This document shows, piece by piece, positions 37,429 to 45,745 of a stretch of 64,000 bases of DNA. The notes beneath the pieces are model-generated. The model had not been told where the DNA came from. It saw only the letters and a list, made by a program, of their open reading frames with translations, and ran no database searches. This DNA is from Leucobacter sp. wl10. Lineage in GTDB: Bacteria > Actinomycetota > Actinomycetes > Actinomycetales > Microbacteriaceae. A program made the translations under genes and the position numbers. How positions within the stretch are numbered: the first letter of the stretch is position 1; each line of letters starts with the position of its first letter. The DNA lies in assembly GCF_003569785.1 (NCBI RefSeq), contig NZ_KZ983987.1, forward strand, positions 331,853 to 395,852. Direction: 5' to 3'.

Positions 37429-39033
37429 ATGACGAAATCCTTCTCAGACGATTCAGACCTCACGTTCGACGCCGACGAGTTCGACGCCGAATCCGTCGGC
37501 ACCGGCGAGGAGGACGGCGGCACCTTCTCGGACCCGCTCGACCGGGTGCTCGCGCGCGCCGCGGGATTCGGATCCGCGACGGTGATCCGGGACCGCGGCA
37601 CCGACCTGCTCGCGACCGGCGCTCAGGCGCTCGGCGACGAGGCGCACGACCGGCTCGCGGAGGATCTCGAGGCGATCCGCATGGAGCGCGAGGACCGCGC
37701 CTCGCTGGGGCGCGTCGCGGGGCTCTCGACCGAGCTCGAGGACGTGACGGAGGTCGAGTACCGGCAGCTGCGCCTCGAGAACGTCGTGCTCATCGGGGTC
37801 TACTCGCACGGACCGCTCGAGGACGCCGAGAACTCCCTGCGCGAACTCGCCGCGCTCGCCGAGACCGCCGGCGCACGCGTGCTCGACGGCCTCCTGCAGC
37901 GCCGCGGCACCCCCGATCCCAGCACCTACCTCGGCAAGGGCAAGGCGCAGGAGCTCGCGGAGCTCGTGGCCGCGCTCGGGGCCGACACGGTCGTCGCCGA
38001 TACGGAGCTCGCGCCGTCCCAGCGCCGCGCGCTCGAGGACGTGGTGAAGGTCAAGGTGATCGACCGCACGGCCGTGATCCTCGACATCTTCAGCCAGCAC
38101 GCCAAGAGCCGCGAGGGCAAGGCCCAGGTCGAGCTCGCGCAGCTCGAGTACCTGCTGCCGCGCCTGCGCGGCTGGGGCGAGTCGATGTCGCGCCAGGCCG
38201 GCGGCCAGGTCGGCTCGGGCGGCGCGGGCATGGGATCCCGCGGCCCCGGCGAGACCAAGATCGAACTGGACCGCCGCCGCATCCACAGCCGCATGTCGAA
38301 GCTGCGCGGGCAGATCGCCGGATTCGCCCCGGCTCGCGACGCCAAGCGCGCGGGCCGCAAGCGCGGGGAGGTGCCGTCGGTCGCGATCGCGGGATACACG
38401 AACGCGGGGAAGTCGTCGCTGCTGAACCGCCTGACCGGCACGCAGGAGCTGGTGCAGAATCAGCTCTTCGCCACGCTCGACACGGCCGTGCGCCAGGCCG
38501 AGACGGCCGACGGGCGCCGCTTCACCTACGCGGACACGGTCGGTTTCGTGCGCAATCTGCCGCACCAGCTCGTCGAGGCGTTCCGCTCCACCTTCGAGGA
38601 GGTGGGCGAAGCCGACGTGATCCTGCACGTGGTCGACGGATCCCACCCCGATCCCGAGGCGCAGCTGCGCACCGTGCGCGACGTGATAGCCGAGGTCGGC
38701 GCGCAGGGCATCCCGGAGCTCGTGGCCTTCAACAAGTCCGATCTGCTCGACGACTCGCAGCGCCTGGTGCTGCACGGGCTGGTGCCGGGCGCCGTGTTCG
38801 TCTCGGCGCGCACCGGCGAGGGGGTCGAGGAGCTGCGGCGGCGCATCGACGCGGCGCTGCCGGTTCCGGATCGCGAGGTCACCGCCGTGATCCCTTACGA
38901 CCGCGGCGAGCTGGTGTCCGAGATGCACGAGCGCAACCGCGTGCTGTCGACGGAGTACGTCGAGGCGGGTACGCGCGTACGCGCGTACGTGACCGCGGAG
39001 ATGCTCGCGAAGCTCGAGCCGTACGTGGCGTAG
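37429..39033 (+). CDS. hflX: GTPase HflX
   Basis: A 534-residue ribosome-associated GTPase that splits stalled 70S ribosomes under stress. An acidic N-terminal extension (about 1-90) precedes the HflX domain (LRELAALAETAGARVLDGLL; TYLGKGKAQELAEL, about 160-185), the glycine-rich linker GGAGMGSRGPGETKIELDRR, then the G domain: G1 GYTNAGKSSL (about 322-331), G3 DTVGFVRNLPHQL, G4 NKSD. The ATG at 37429 has GGAGG 5 nt upstream. It stands next to the methyltransferase gene, giving a small ribosome-maintenance pair. Confidence 0.95.
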   Translation: MTKSFSDDSDLTFDADEFDAESVGTGEEDGGTFSDPLDRVLARAAGFGSATVIRDRGTDLLATGAQALGDEAHDRLAEDLEAIRMEREDRASLGRVAGLSTELEDVTEVEYRQLRLENVVLIGVYSHGPLEDAENSLRELAALAETAGARVLDGLLQRRGTPDPSTYLGKGKAQELAELVAALGADTVVADTELAPSQRRALEDVVKVKVIDRTAVILDIFSQHAKSREGKAQVELAQLEYLLPRLRGWGESMSRQAGGQVGSGGAGMGSRGPGETKIELDRRRIHSRMSKLRGQIAGFAPARDAKRAGRKRGEVPSVAIAGYTNAGKSSLLNRLTGTQELVQNQLFATLDTAVRQAETADGRRFTYADTVGFVRNLPHQLVEAFRSTFEEVGEADVILHVVDGSHPDPEAQLRTVRDVIAEVGAQGIPELVAFNKSDLLDDSQRLVLHGLVPGAVFVSARTGEGVEELRRRIDAALPVPDREVTAVIPYDRGELVSEMHERNRVLSTEYVEAGTRVRAYVTAEMLAKLEPYVA

Positions 39034-39040
39034 CCTCGCG

Positions 39041-39070
39041 CGCGGGCCGCGGCGTGCCGCGCGACCCGCG
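39041..39070. terminator. Bidirectional terminator between hflX and lipA
   Basis: Nested stems CGCGGG/CCCGCG (39041-39046 with 39065-39070) and CGCGGC/GCCGCG (39048-39053 with 39056-39061) fill the gap between the convergent genes. Confidence 0.6.
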
Positions 39071-40150
39071 TCACACCGCCTGCGGGAACGACGCCGCGGT
39101 GCGCTCGGCGAGGTGCGCGAGGTGCTGCGGCACCTCGCGACCCAGCTTCGCCATGGTCTCGCCCCACAGCCGTCCGGCGCGGTAGGAGGAGCGGACGAGC
39201 GGCCCGGCGAGCACCCCCGCGAACCCCATGGCGCCGGCCTCGGCCTTCAGCTCGACGAACTCCTCGGGCCGCAGCCACCGGTCGACGGGGTGGTGGAGCT
39301 TCGAGGGGCGCAGGTACTGCGTGAGCGTGAGGATGTGGCAGCCCGCGTCGCGCAGATCCCGCATGGCGCCCGTGATCTCCTCGCGGGTCTCGCCCATCCC
39401 GAGGATCAGGTTGGACTTCGTGACCATGCCCGCCGCGACCGCCTGCGAGAGCACGCCGAGCGAGCGGTCGTAGCGGAAGCCGGGGCGGATCCGCCTGAAG
39501 ATGCGGGGCACCGTCTCGAGGTTGTGGGCGAACACCTCGGGAGCGGCTTCGAAGACCCGCGCCAGATCCTCCGGACGGCCTCCGAGGTCGTCGGCGAGCA
39601 CCTCGACGCCGGATCCGGGGTTGAGCTCGTGGATCTGGCGGATCGTCTCGGCGTACAGCCAGGCCCCGGTGTCGGGGAGGTCGTCGCGGGTGACGCCGGT
39701 GATGGTCGCATAGCGCAGGTTCATGGTGCGCACCGACTCCGCGACGCGGCGCGGTTCGTCGAGGTCGAGGGGCAGCGGCTTGCCCGAGGTGATCATGCAG
39801 AAGTCGCAGCGCCGGGTGCAGATGGAGCCGCCGATGAGGAACGTGGCCTCGCGATCCTCCCAGCACTCGTAGATGTTGGGGCAGCCGGCCTCCTGGCACA
39901 CCGTGTGCAGCCCCTCGCGCTCCACCAGGCCGCGCAGCTCGGTGTATTCGGGGCCCGTCCGGGCCCGCGTCTTGATCCACTCGGGCTTGCGCTCGATCGG
40001 CACCTGCGCGTTGCGCGCCTCGATGCGCAGCAGCGGGCGGCCGTCGGGCCCGGCGGGGCGGGGCGGGGCGGGGCGCCCGGCCGCATCGGATCCCGCCTGC
40101 CGGGCCTCGAGCGCCTCGGACAGCGGCGTGCCGATGTTCCTCGCGCTCAC
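39071..40150 (-). CDS. lipA: Lipoyl synthase
   Basis: A 359-residue radical SAM enzyme inserting sulfurs at C6 and C8 of protein-bound octanoate. The auxiliary cluster motif [12 protein letters not shown] (C-x4-C-x5-C) and the radical [11 protein letters not shown] are both complete at about residues 85-118, and the C-terminal RSSYRAG supplies the conserved serine. The first 40 residues are a Pro/Ala/Gly-rich extension. Its GTG start overlaps the end of lipB by 4 nt. Confidence 0.96.
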   Translation of the reverse strand: MSARNIGTPLSEALEARQAGSDAAGRPAPPRPAGPDGRPLLRIEARNAQVPIERKPEWIKTRARTGPEYTELRGLVEREGLHTVCQEAGCPNIYECWEDREATFLIGGSICTRRCDFCMITSGKPLPLDLDEPRRVAESVRTMNLRYATITGVTRDDLPDTGAWLYAETIRQIHELNPGSGVEVLADDLGGRPEDLARVFEAAPEVFAHNLETVPRIFRRIRPGFRYDRSLGVLSQAVAAGMVTKSNLILGMGETREEITGAMRDLRDAGCHILTLTQYLRPSKLHHPVDRWLRPEEFVELKAEAGAMGFAGVLAGPLVRSSYRAGRLWGETMAKLGREVPQHLAHLAERTAASFPQAV

Positions 40151-40866
40151 GCGACGACCTCCTCGAGCGCGGCCAGGAGGCGGGGGAGCAGCACAGGGAC
40201 CACGTCTGACGGGGTGACCGCCGTGCCGGCGAGGGTGCTGAGCGACGCGACGCCGGCGTCGGCGATGCCGCAGGGAACGAAGCGGGCGAAGGGCTCGAGT
40301 GAGTTGCTGCAGTTGAGCGCGAAGCCGTGGGTCATGAGCCGGTCCTTGGCGTGCAGCCCGATCTGCGCGTATTTCTCGTCGCCGGACGCGCCTCGCGCCC
40401 AGACGCCCGTGCGGCCCTCGACCCGGTATCCGCAGACGCCGAACTCGGAGGAGACGTCGATCAGCACACCCTCGAGGCGGCGGACGAAGTCGACGACTCC
40501 CACGCCGGGACGAAGCACGACGACGGGGTAGCCCACGAGCTGGCCCGGACCGTGCCAGGTGACGCGGCCCCCGCGGTCGACGGCGACCACCGGGCTGCCG
40601 TCGGTCGGATACTCGTCGGGCGTTGCGCGCCGCCCCGCCGTGTAGACGGGCTCGTGCTCCAGGAGCAGCACGGTGCCGCGGGCTTCCGAGGGGCGTTCGG
40701 GATCGCGCGCCCGGGCGCGCCGGGCCGCCTCGCGCTGCAGTCGCAGGCCCTCGTCGTAGGGGACGAAGCCGGGGTCGAGGCCCGCGATCGAGATCTCGAC
40801 CCGCGGTGGCGCGGTCGGCGGGGACGACGGAGGCTGCGGTGCGGTGCGGGCGGTCTGGAAAGTCAC
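40147..40866 (-). CDS. lipB: Octanoyltransferase (lipoate synthesis)
   Basis: A 239-residue enzyme moving octanoyl from acyl carrier protein to lipoyl domains. Motifs: [31 protein letters not shown] and the catalytic pair Lys in IGLHAKDRL and Cys in FVPCGI. It is the first gene of the lipB-lipA operon; the GTG at 40866 is only 6 nt after a TATTCT -10, so the operon message may be leaderless. Confidence 0.95.
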   Translation of the reverse strand: MTFQTARTAPQPPSSPPTAPPRVEISIAGLDPGFVPYDEGLRLQREAARRARARDPERPSEARGTVLLLEHEPVYTAGRRATPDEYPTDGSPVVAVDRGGRVTWHGPGQLVGYPVVVLRPGVGVVDFVRRLEGVLIDVSSEFGVCGYRVEGRTGVWARGASGDEKYAQIGLHAKDRLMTHGFALNCSNSLEPFARFVPCGIADAGVASLSTLAGTAVTPSDVVPVLLPRLLAALEEVVA

Positions 40867-40872
40867 CTCATC

Positions 40873-40878
40873 AGAATA
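40873..40878 (-). promoter_or_regulatory. Candidate -10 (TATTCT) of lipBA
   Basis: On the minus strand TATTCT ends 6 nt before the lipB GTG, matching the leaderless pattern of plus-strand genes. Confidence 0.5.
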
Positions 40879-41054
40879 GTTGTACTCGGATCAAGAAATC
40901 CAGTCGGCCGGTGCGCGCCCCGGACGAGGCCGTCCCCGCGACATATGCTGCAACATCCCGCGCCGGTGCCGGGCGGAGCGTGTAGCTTGGTCCCCGTTCC
41001 GCTGCGCCCGCCCCTGCTCGGGCGCGATCCCAGTTCCCGACGCGAAGGACCCGC

Positions 41055-43412
41055 ATGCCCGCAACGACGCCCCTGCCCAACGCCACGATCCTCGGCTACC
41101 CTCGCCTCGGTCGCCGCCGCGAACTCAAGCGCGCCGTCGAGTCGTTCTGGAGGGGCGGCACGGGCGAGGCCGAACTGGCCGAGGCGGCCCGGGAGCTGCG
41201 AGCCGCCACCCGCGCGCGACTGGTCGAGCTCGGCCTGCCGGCCCGCGGCGGCGCCGTGCCCGAGAGCTTCAGCTTCTACGACCAGCTGCTCGACGCCACG
41301 CTGGCGCTCGGCGCGATCCCGGCCCGCTTCTCCGACGTGGAGGGCGGCGACCTCGCCGTCTACTTCGCGCTGGCCCGCGGCGACAAGGACCACCAGCCGC
41401 TCGAGATGACCAAGTGGTTCGACACGAACTACCACTACAGCGTGCCCGAGATCGACGAGCGCACGGCGTTCGCCGCGAACGCCGCCGCCCTCGTGGCGCC
41501 GATCGCCGAGGCCCGGGCGCAGGGCATCCAGTCCCGCCCGGTGCTCGTGGGTCCCATCACCTACCTGCTGCTGGCCAAGGCGTCCGACGAGGCGGGCGAG
41601 GGCTTCAGCCCGATCGACCGCCTCGACGACGCGCTCGCGGCCTACGCCTCTGTGCTCGAGTCGGTCGCCGAGGCCGGGGCCGACTGGGTGCAGCTCGACG
41701 AGCCGGCACTCGTCTCCGACTCGCTGCCGGTCCCGCGCGAGGAGACGCTCGCGCTCGTGGAGCGGGCCTACCGCGTGCTCGGCGCCGCCGGCAATCGGCC
41801 GTCGATCCTGCTCACCGCCCCGTACGGCGACTCCTCACGGGCGCTGACCCGCCTCGCCGCGCTTCCGGTCGAGGCGGTGCAGGCCGATCTCGTGCGCGGA
41901 GCGCTGCCGCAGGAGGAGCTCGCCTCGGGCGAGCTCGCGCGGGCCTTCGACGGCAAGCAGCTCGTCGCCGGCGTCGTCGACGGGCGCAACATCTGGCGCA
42001 CCGATCTGCGCGCCGCCTTCGGGCTCGCCGCGCGGCTGCAGGACGCCGGCATCGACACGGTGATCGGCACCTCGAACAACCTGCAGCACGTGCCGCACGA
42101 CGTGAACGACGAGTCGAAGCTCGACCCGCGCCTGAAGTCGTGGCTCGCCTTCGCCGATCAGAAGGTGGAGCAGGTGGCGATCCTGGCACGCGGACTCGCG
42201 GAGGGCGGCGCCGCCGACGGTGCGGCTGCGATCGAGGCCGAGCTGGCCGAGGTCGATCGGGTGCTGGCGGATCGCGCGGCAGCGCCCGGCGTGCGCGTCG
42301 ACGGCGTGCGCAGCCGCGTCGCGGGCGTGACCGACGCCGACCGTCGCCGCGCCCCGGAGCAGCAGCGCCGCGAGGCCCAGCGCGCGCTCGGCATCCCGCA
42401 GCTGGCGACCACGACCATCGGATCCTTCCCGCAGACCTCCGAGATCCGCGGGGCGCGCGCCGCGTTCGCCCGCGGCGAGATCGACCAGCTGGCGTACGAC
42501 GGCTTTCTGCGCGGGGAGATCGAGCGCGTCATCCGCCTGCAGGAGCAGATCGGGCTCGACGTGCTCGTGCACGGGGAGGCGGAGCGCAACGACATGGTGC
42601 AGTACTTCGCCGAGCACCTCGACGGCTTCGCGGTGACCGAGCACGGCTGGGTGCAGTCCTACGGCACTCGCGCGACCCGCCCGTCGATCCTGTGGGGCGA
42701 CGTCTCGCGGCCCGCCCCCATCACCGTCGAGTGGTCCTCGTACGCCCAGTCGCTCAGCGAGAAGCCCGTCAAGGGCATGCTCACCGGGCCGGTCACGATT
42801 CTCGCCTGGTCGTTCGTGCGCGACGATCAGCCCCTCTCCGACACGGCCTCGCAGGTGGCACTCGCCCTGCGCGACGAGATCGGCGACCTCGTCGAGGCGG
42901 GCATCAGGATCGTGCAGGTCGACGAGCCGGCGCTGCGCGAGCTGCTGCCGCTCGACGCCGACCGCCAGGCGCCGTACCTCGACTGGTCGGTCGGCTCCTT
43001 CCGCCTCGCGACCTCGGGGGCCGCCCCCGAGGTGCAGATCCACACCCATCTCTGCTACTCGGAGTTCGGCGAGATCATCGACGCGGTCGACGGGCTCGAC
43101 GCCGACGTCACGAGCATCGAGGCGGCGCGCAGCCGCATGGACGTGGTGGAGCCGCTCGGCGCGCACGGCTACTCGCGCGGGATCGGGCCGGGCGTCTACG
43201 ACATCCACTCGCCCCGCGTGCCGAGCGTCGAGGAGCAGACCGAGCTCATCGGGATCGCGGCCTCCCGCATCCCGGGCGAGCAGCTGTGGGTCAACCCCGA
43301 CTGCGGCCTCAAGACCCGCGGCTACGAGGAGACCGTGGCGAGCCTCACGAACCTCGTGCGGGCGGCGCGGGCCGTCCGCGAGGCCCGGCTGAGCGGCGCG
43401 GGGGTGGCGTGA
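41055..43412 (+). CDS. metE: Cobalamin-independent methionine synthase
   Basis: A 785-residue enzyme transferring methyl from methyltetrahydropteroyl-triglutamate to homocysteine. Both barrels are present. Zinc ligands are His665 and Cys667 in IHTHLCYSEF, a Glu downstream, and Cys750 in NPDCGLKTRG. The N-terminal LGYPRLGRRRELKRAVESFW is standard. The 188-nt leader contains a TAGCTT at 40983-40988 that could be a -10; I could not find a cobalamin box or a recognisable SAM riboswitch. It overlaps the next gene by 4 nt. Confidence 0.96.
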   Translation: MPATTPLPNATILGYPRLGRRRELKRAVESFWRGGTGEAELAEAARELRAATRARLVELGLPARGGAVPESFSFYDQLLDATLALGAIPARFSDVEGGDLAVYFALARGDKDHQPLEMTKWFDTNYHYSVPEIDERTAFAANAAALVAPIAEARAQGIQSRPVLVGPITYLLLAKASDEAGEGFSPIDRLDDALAAYASVLESVAEAGADWVQLDEPALVSDSLPVPREETLALVERAYRVLGAAGNRPSILLTAPYGDSSRALTRLAALPVEAVQADLVRGALPQEELASGELARAFDGKQLVAGVVDGRNIWRTDLRAAFGLAARLQDAGIDTVIGTSNNLQHVPHDVNDESKLDPRLKSWLAFADQKVEQVAILARGLAEGGAADGAAAIEAELAEVDRVLADRAAAPGVRVDGVRSRVAGVTDADRRRAPEQQRREAQRALGIPQLATTTIGSFPQTSEIRGARAAFARGEIDQLAYDGFLRGEIERVIRLQEQIGLDVLVHGEAERNDMVQYFAEHLDGFAVTEHGWVQSYGTRATRPSILWGDVSRPAPITVEWSSYAQSLSEKPVKGMLTGPVTILAWSFVRDDQPLSDTASQVALALRDEIGDLVEAGIRIVQVDEPALRELLPLDADRQAPYLDWSVGSFRLATSGAAPEVQIHTHLCYSEFGEIIDAVDGLDADVTSIEAARSRMDVVEPLGAHGYSRGIGPGVYDIHSPRVPSVEEQTELIGIAASRIPGEQLWVNPDCGLKTRGYEETVASLTNLVRAARAVREARLSGAGVA

Positions 43413-44698
43413 CCCTCCCGGGCTGCGGCGAGGCGAGCGGCGCGGCGCCGGGGGACGACCCCGGGGCCGCCGACCCCTGGCCCGCCGGCGGGCTCCCCAC
43501 CGAGTCCGTCGGCTCTCTGCCGCGGCCCGCCCGCCTGCAGCGGGCGGTGCTCGACGCCGAGACCGGCCTCATCGCCCGGGCCGAGCTGCGGGCGGAGCAG
43601 GATCGCGCGGTGCGCGACACCCTCGAGCGGCTGACTGCGACCGGATCGCCGATCGTCGGCGACGGCGAGCAACGCCGGCAGAGCTTTGCGAGCTACCCGC
43701 TCGGCACCGAGGACGTGGAGGAGGGGCCGGTGTTCGCGGTGTTCGCCGACGGGCACCACCGGGTCATCCCGAGCCTCGCGCGGGCGCCCTTCGCCTTCCG
43801 CTCCTGGGCGGCGGACGACGTCGCGGCGGCGCGCGAGCTCACCGATCTCCCGCTGAAGCAGGCGGTCATCTCCCCGTCGATGCTCTCGCTCACGGTGCCC
43901 GCCGAGGGCCTCGCCGGGTATGCCCGCGAGGAGTTCCTCGACGACGTCGTGGCGGGCTGCGCCGAGGACATCCGTCGGTGCTTCGCAGCCGGCGCCTCGC
44001 GCGTCACGATCGACTTCACCGAGGGGCGGCTCGCGCTGCGCCGCGACGTGCGCGCCCCGTGGGCCGGTCCCGAGGCGCTCGGCGGATTCATCGAGCTCAT
44101 CAACCGGGTGCTCGACCTGCTGCCCGACGCCGAGCGCGCCGCGGTCGGCGTGCACACCTGCCCCGGAAACGACAACGACTCGGCGCACAGCGCCGACGTC
44201 GACTACGCAGCGTTGATTCCCGAGCTCTTCCAGATCGAGGCGGGGTACTTCCTGGTGCAGGCGGCGAGCGAGGGCGACCCGGATCGGGTGGCCCGTCTCG
44301 TCGGGCGGCAGCTGCGCCACCGCTCACGAACGTCCGCCGCTGCGCCGCGCGTGCTGCTCGGCGTGACGAGCCCCGTGAACCCCAGGCTCGAGACCGCGGA
44401 GGAGATCCGGGAGCAGCTCGTGCGGGCGGCCCGGTTCGTTCCGGCGGAGCTGCTGGGTTCCACCGACGACTGCGGCTTCTCGCCGTACCTCATCGATGAG
44501 AAGCCCCGGCACGGATCCCCCGATTTCGCTCGCGAGGTCGCATTCGCGAAGATCGCGGCGCGGGTGAGGGGCACCGTGCTCGCGAGCGAGGAGCTGAGCG
44601 GGGGCGCTCCGGCGGAGCCGGTCTCCCACGCAGGACACGGCGCCGCCCGGGGGGCTTCCCGGCGTGAGCCCGCCCCGCGAGACGGGGGCCCGTCGTGA
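43409..44698 (+). CDS. Short MetE-like methyltransferase (single barrel paralogue)
   Basis: 429 residues, corresponding to the C-terminal catalytic barrel of MetE only. It starts PTESVGSLPRPARLQRAV after a 25-residue lead. The zinc motif is intact: His249 and Cys251 in VHTCPGND, and Cys355 in DDCGFSPY. Such core-MetE proteins (archaeal MetE, Mes-type enzymes) can take methyl from unusual donors such as methylcobalamin proteins or simpler folates. It lies between metE and metF with 4-nt overlaps on both sides. The true methyl donor is unknown. Confidence 0.82.
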   Translation: MTLPGCGEASGAAPGDDPGAADPWPAGGLPTESVGSLPRPARLQRAVLDAETGLIARAELRAEQDRAVRDTLERLTATGSPIVGDGEQRRQSFASYPLGTEDVEEGPVFAVFADGHHRVIPSLARAPFAFRSWAADDVAAARELTDLPLKQAVISPSMLSLTVPAEGLAGYAREEFLDDVVAGCAEDIRRCFAAGASRVTIDFTEGRLALRRDVRAPWAGPEALGGFIELINRVLDLLPDAERAAVGVHTCPGNDNDSAHSADVDYAALIPELFQIEAGYFLVQAASEGDPDRVARLVGRQLRHRSRTSAAAPRVLLGVTSPVNPRLETAEEIREQLVRAARFVPAELLGSTDDCGFSPYLIDEKPRHGSPDFAREVAFAKIAARVRGTVLASEELSGGAPAEPVSHAGHGAARGASRREPAPRDGGPS

Positions 44699-45600
44699 GC
44701 GCCGTGCTGCTGACGGGGAGCACCCCGACCCGGGCGAGGTTCTCCTTCGAGGTCTTCCCCGCCCGCAGCGGCGCCGCCGCGCTCGCGCTGGGGCACGCGG
44801 TGCAGCACCTCTCCGCGGCCGGCCCCGATTTCATCTCGGTGACCTACGGAGCCAACGGTTCGAATCGGGACGCCTCGCTCGACCTGCTCAGGTACCTGCG
44901 CGACCACACCGACGCGCTGCCGCTCGCGCACCTCACCACGGTGGGCGAGAGCCGCGAGGCGCTGCGCGAGACCATCCACCGCGTCATGGACGCCGGCGTG
45001 CACGACTTCCTCGCGCTGCGGGGGGACCCGCCTCGCGGGCTGAGCGAGGACGACCCGCGCGTCGCCGGCTCGCTCAGCTCGCTCGAACTCGCCGAACTGA
45101 TCGCCGAGGCCCGCGCCGAACGGCCGCCGCTCACGAGTGTGGGGCGCACCGCGGTCGCGGCCTATCCGAACGGGCACCCGCTGTCGCGTTCGCGCGCCGA
45201 GGACATCGAGTGGCTCATCGCGAAGCAGGAGGCCGGGGCGCAGCTCGCCATCACGCAGCTGTTCTTCCGGGCGGAGGAGTACCTGTCGTTCGCGAGCGAT
45301 GCGCGCACGGCGGGGCTCGCGATCCCGATCCTGCCCGGTCTCATGCCGGTGTCGACGAGCGCGCAGCTGCGCAAGGTCGCAGCCCTCGCCGGCCGGCCGG
45401 CGCCCGAGGGGCTCGAGGAGGAGATCGAGGAGCTCGGAGGATACGCGCCCGAGCTGGGCGTGGAGCACACCGTCGCGCTGGCGCGGGAACTGCTGGCGGG
45501 CGGCGCCCCGTCGATCCACCTCTACACGTTCAACCGGCACGAGCAGGTGCTCGCGGTGCTGCGCGAGCTGGCGCTGCTGACCCCCGATCCGGTGCGGTGA
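44695..45600 (+). CDS. metF: Methylenetetrahydrofolate reductase
   Basis: A 301-residue flavoenzyme reducing methylene-THF to methyl-THF, the methyl source for MetE. The start FSFEVFPARSG with the catalytic glutamate (about residues 15-25), DFISVTYGANG and LALRGDPPRG are all present, as is the folate-site QLFFRAEEY. The GTG overlaps the stop of the MetE paralogue. A 16-bp stem ends the operon. Confidence 0.94.
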   Translation: MSAVLLTGSTPTRARFSFEVFPARSGAAALALGHAVQHLSAAGPDFISVTYGANGSNRDASLDLLRYLRDHTDALPLAHLTTVGESREALRETIHRVMDAGVHDFLALRGDPPRGLSEDDPRVAGSLSSLELAELIAEARAERPPLTSVGRTAVAAYPNGHPLSRSRAEDIEWLIAKQEAGAQLAITQLFFRAEEYLSFASDARTAGLAIPILPGLMPVSTSAQLRKVAALAGRPAPEGLEEEIEELGGYAPELGVEHTVALARELLAGGAPSIHLYTFNRHEQVLAVLRELALLTPDPVR

Positions 45601-45677
45601 GAGGCCGCCGCCCCGGATCGGCGACCCGGCCGGGCGGCGCGCCACCGAGCGGCTCCGCTCGCGCTCGGGATCGCGAA

Positions 45678-45721
45678 GGCCCCGGAGGGGCGGCGCGGAT
45701 CCGCACCGCCCCTCCGGGGCC
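45678..45721. terminator. Strong bidirectional terminator between metF and the alkaline phosphatase gene
   Basis: A perfect 16-bp stem, 45678-45693 with 45706-45721, around a 12-nt loop lies in the gap between the two convergent genes. Confidence 0.85.
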
Positions 45722-45745
45722 CGGTCTCTTCGGGAGGCTCAGCCC

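Noticed and set aside
40867-41054. Cobalamin or SAM riboswitch before metE
   Set aside because: I looked for a B12 box and conserved riboswitch cores and found none; the GC-rich stems present are not specific.
40880-44698. A 1272-codon plus frame covering metE and its paralogue
   Set aside because: The first 2.5 kb is a shadow of metE in another frame; the real gene starts at 43409.
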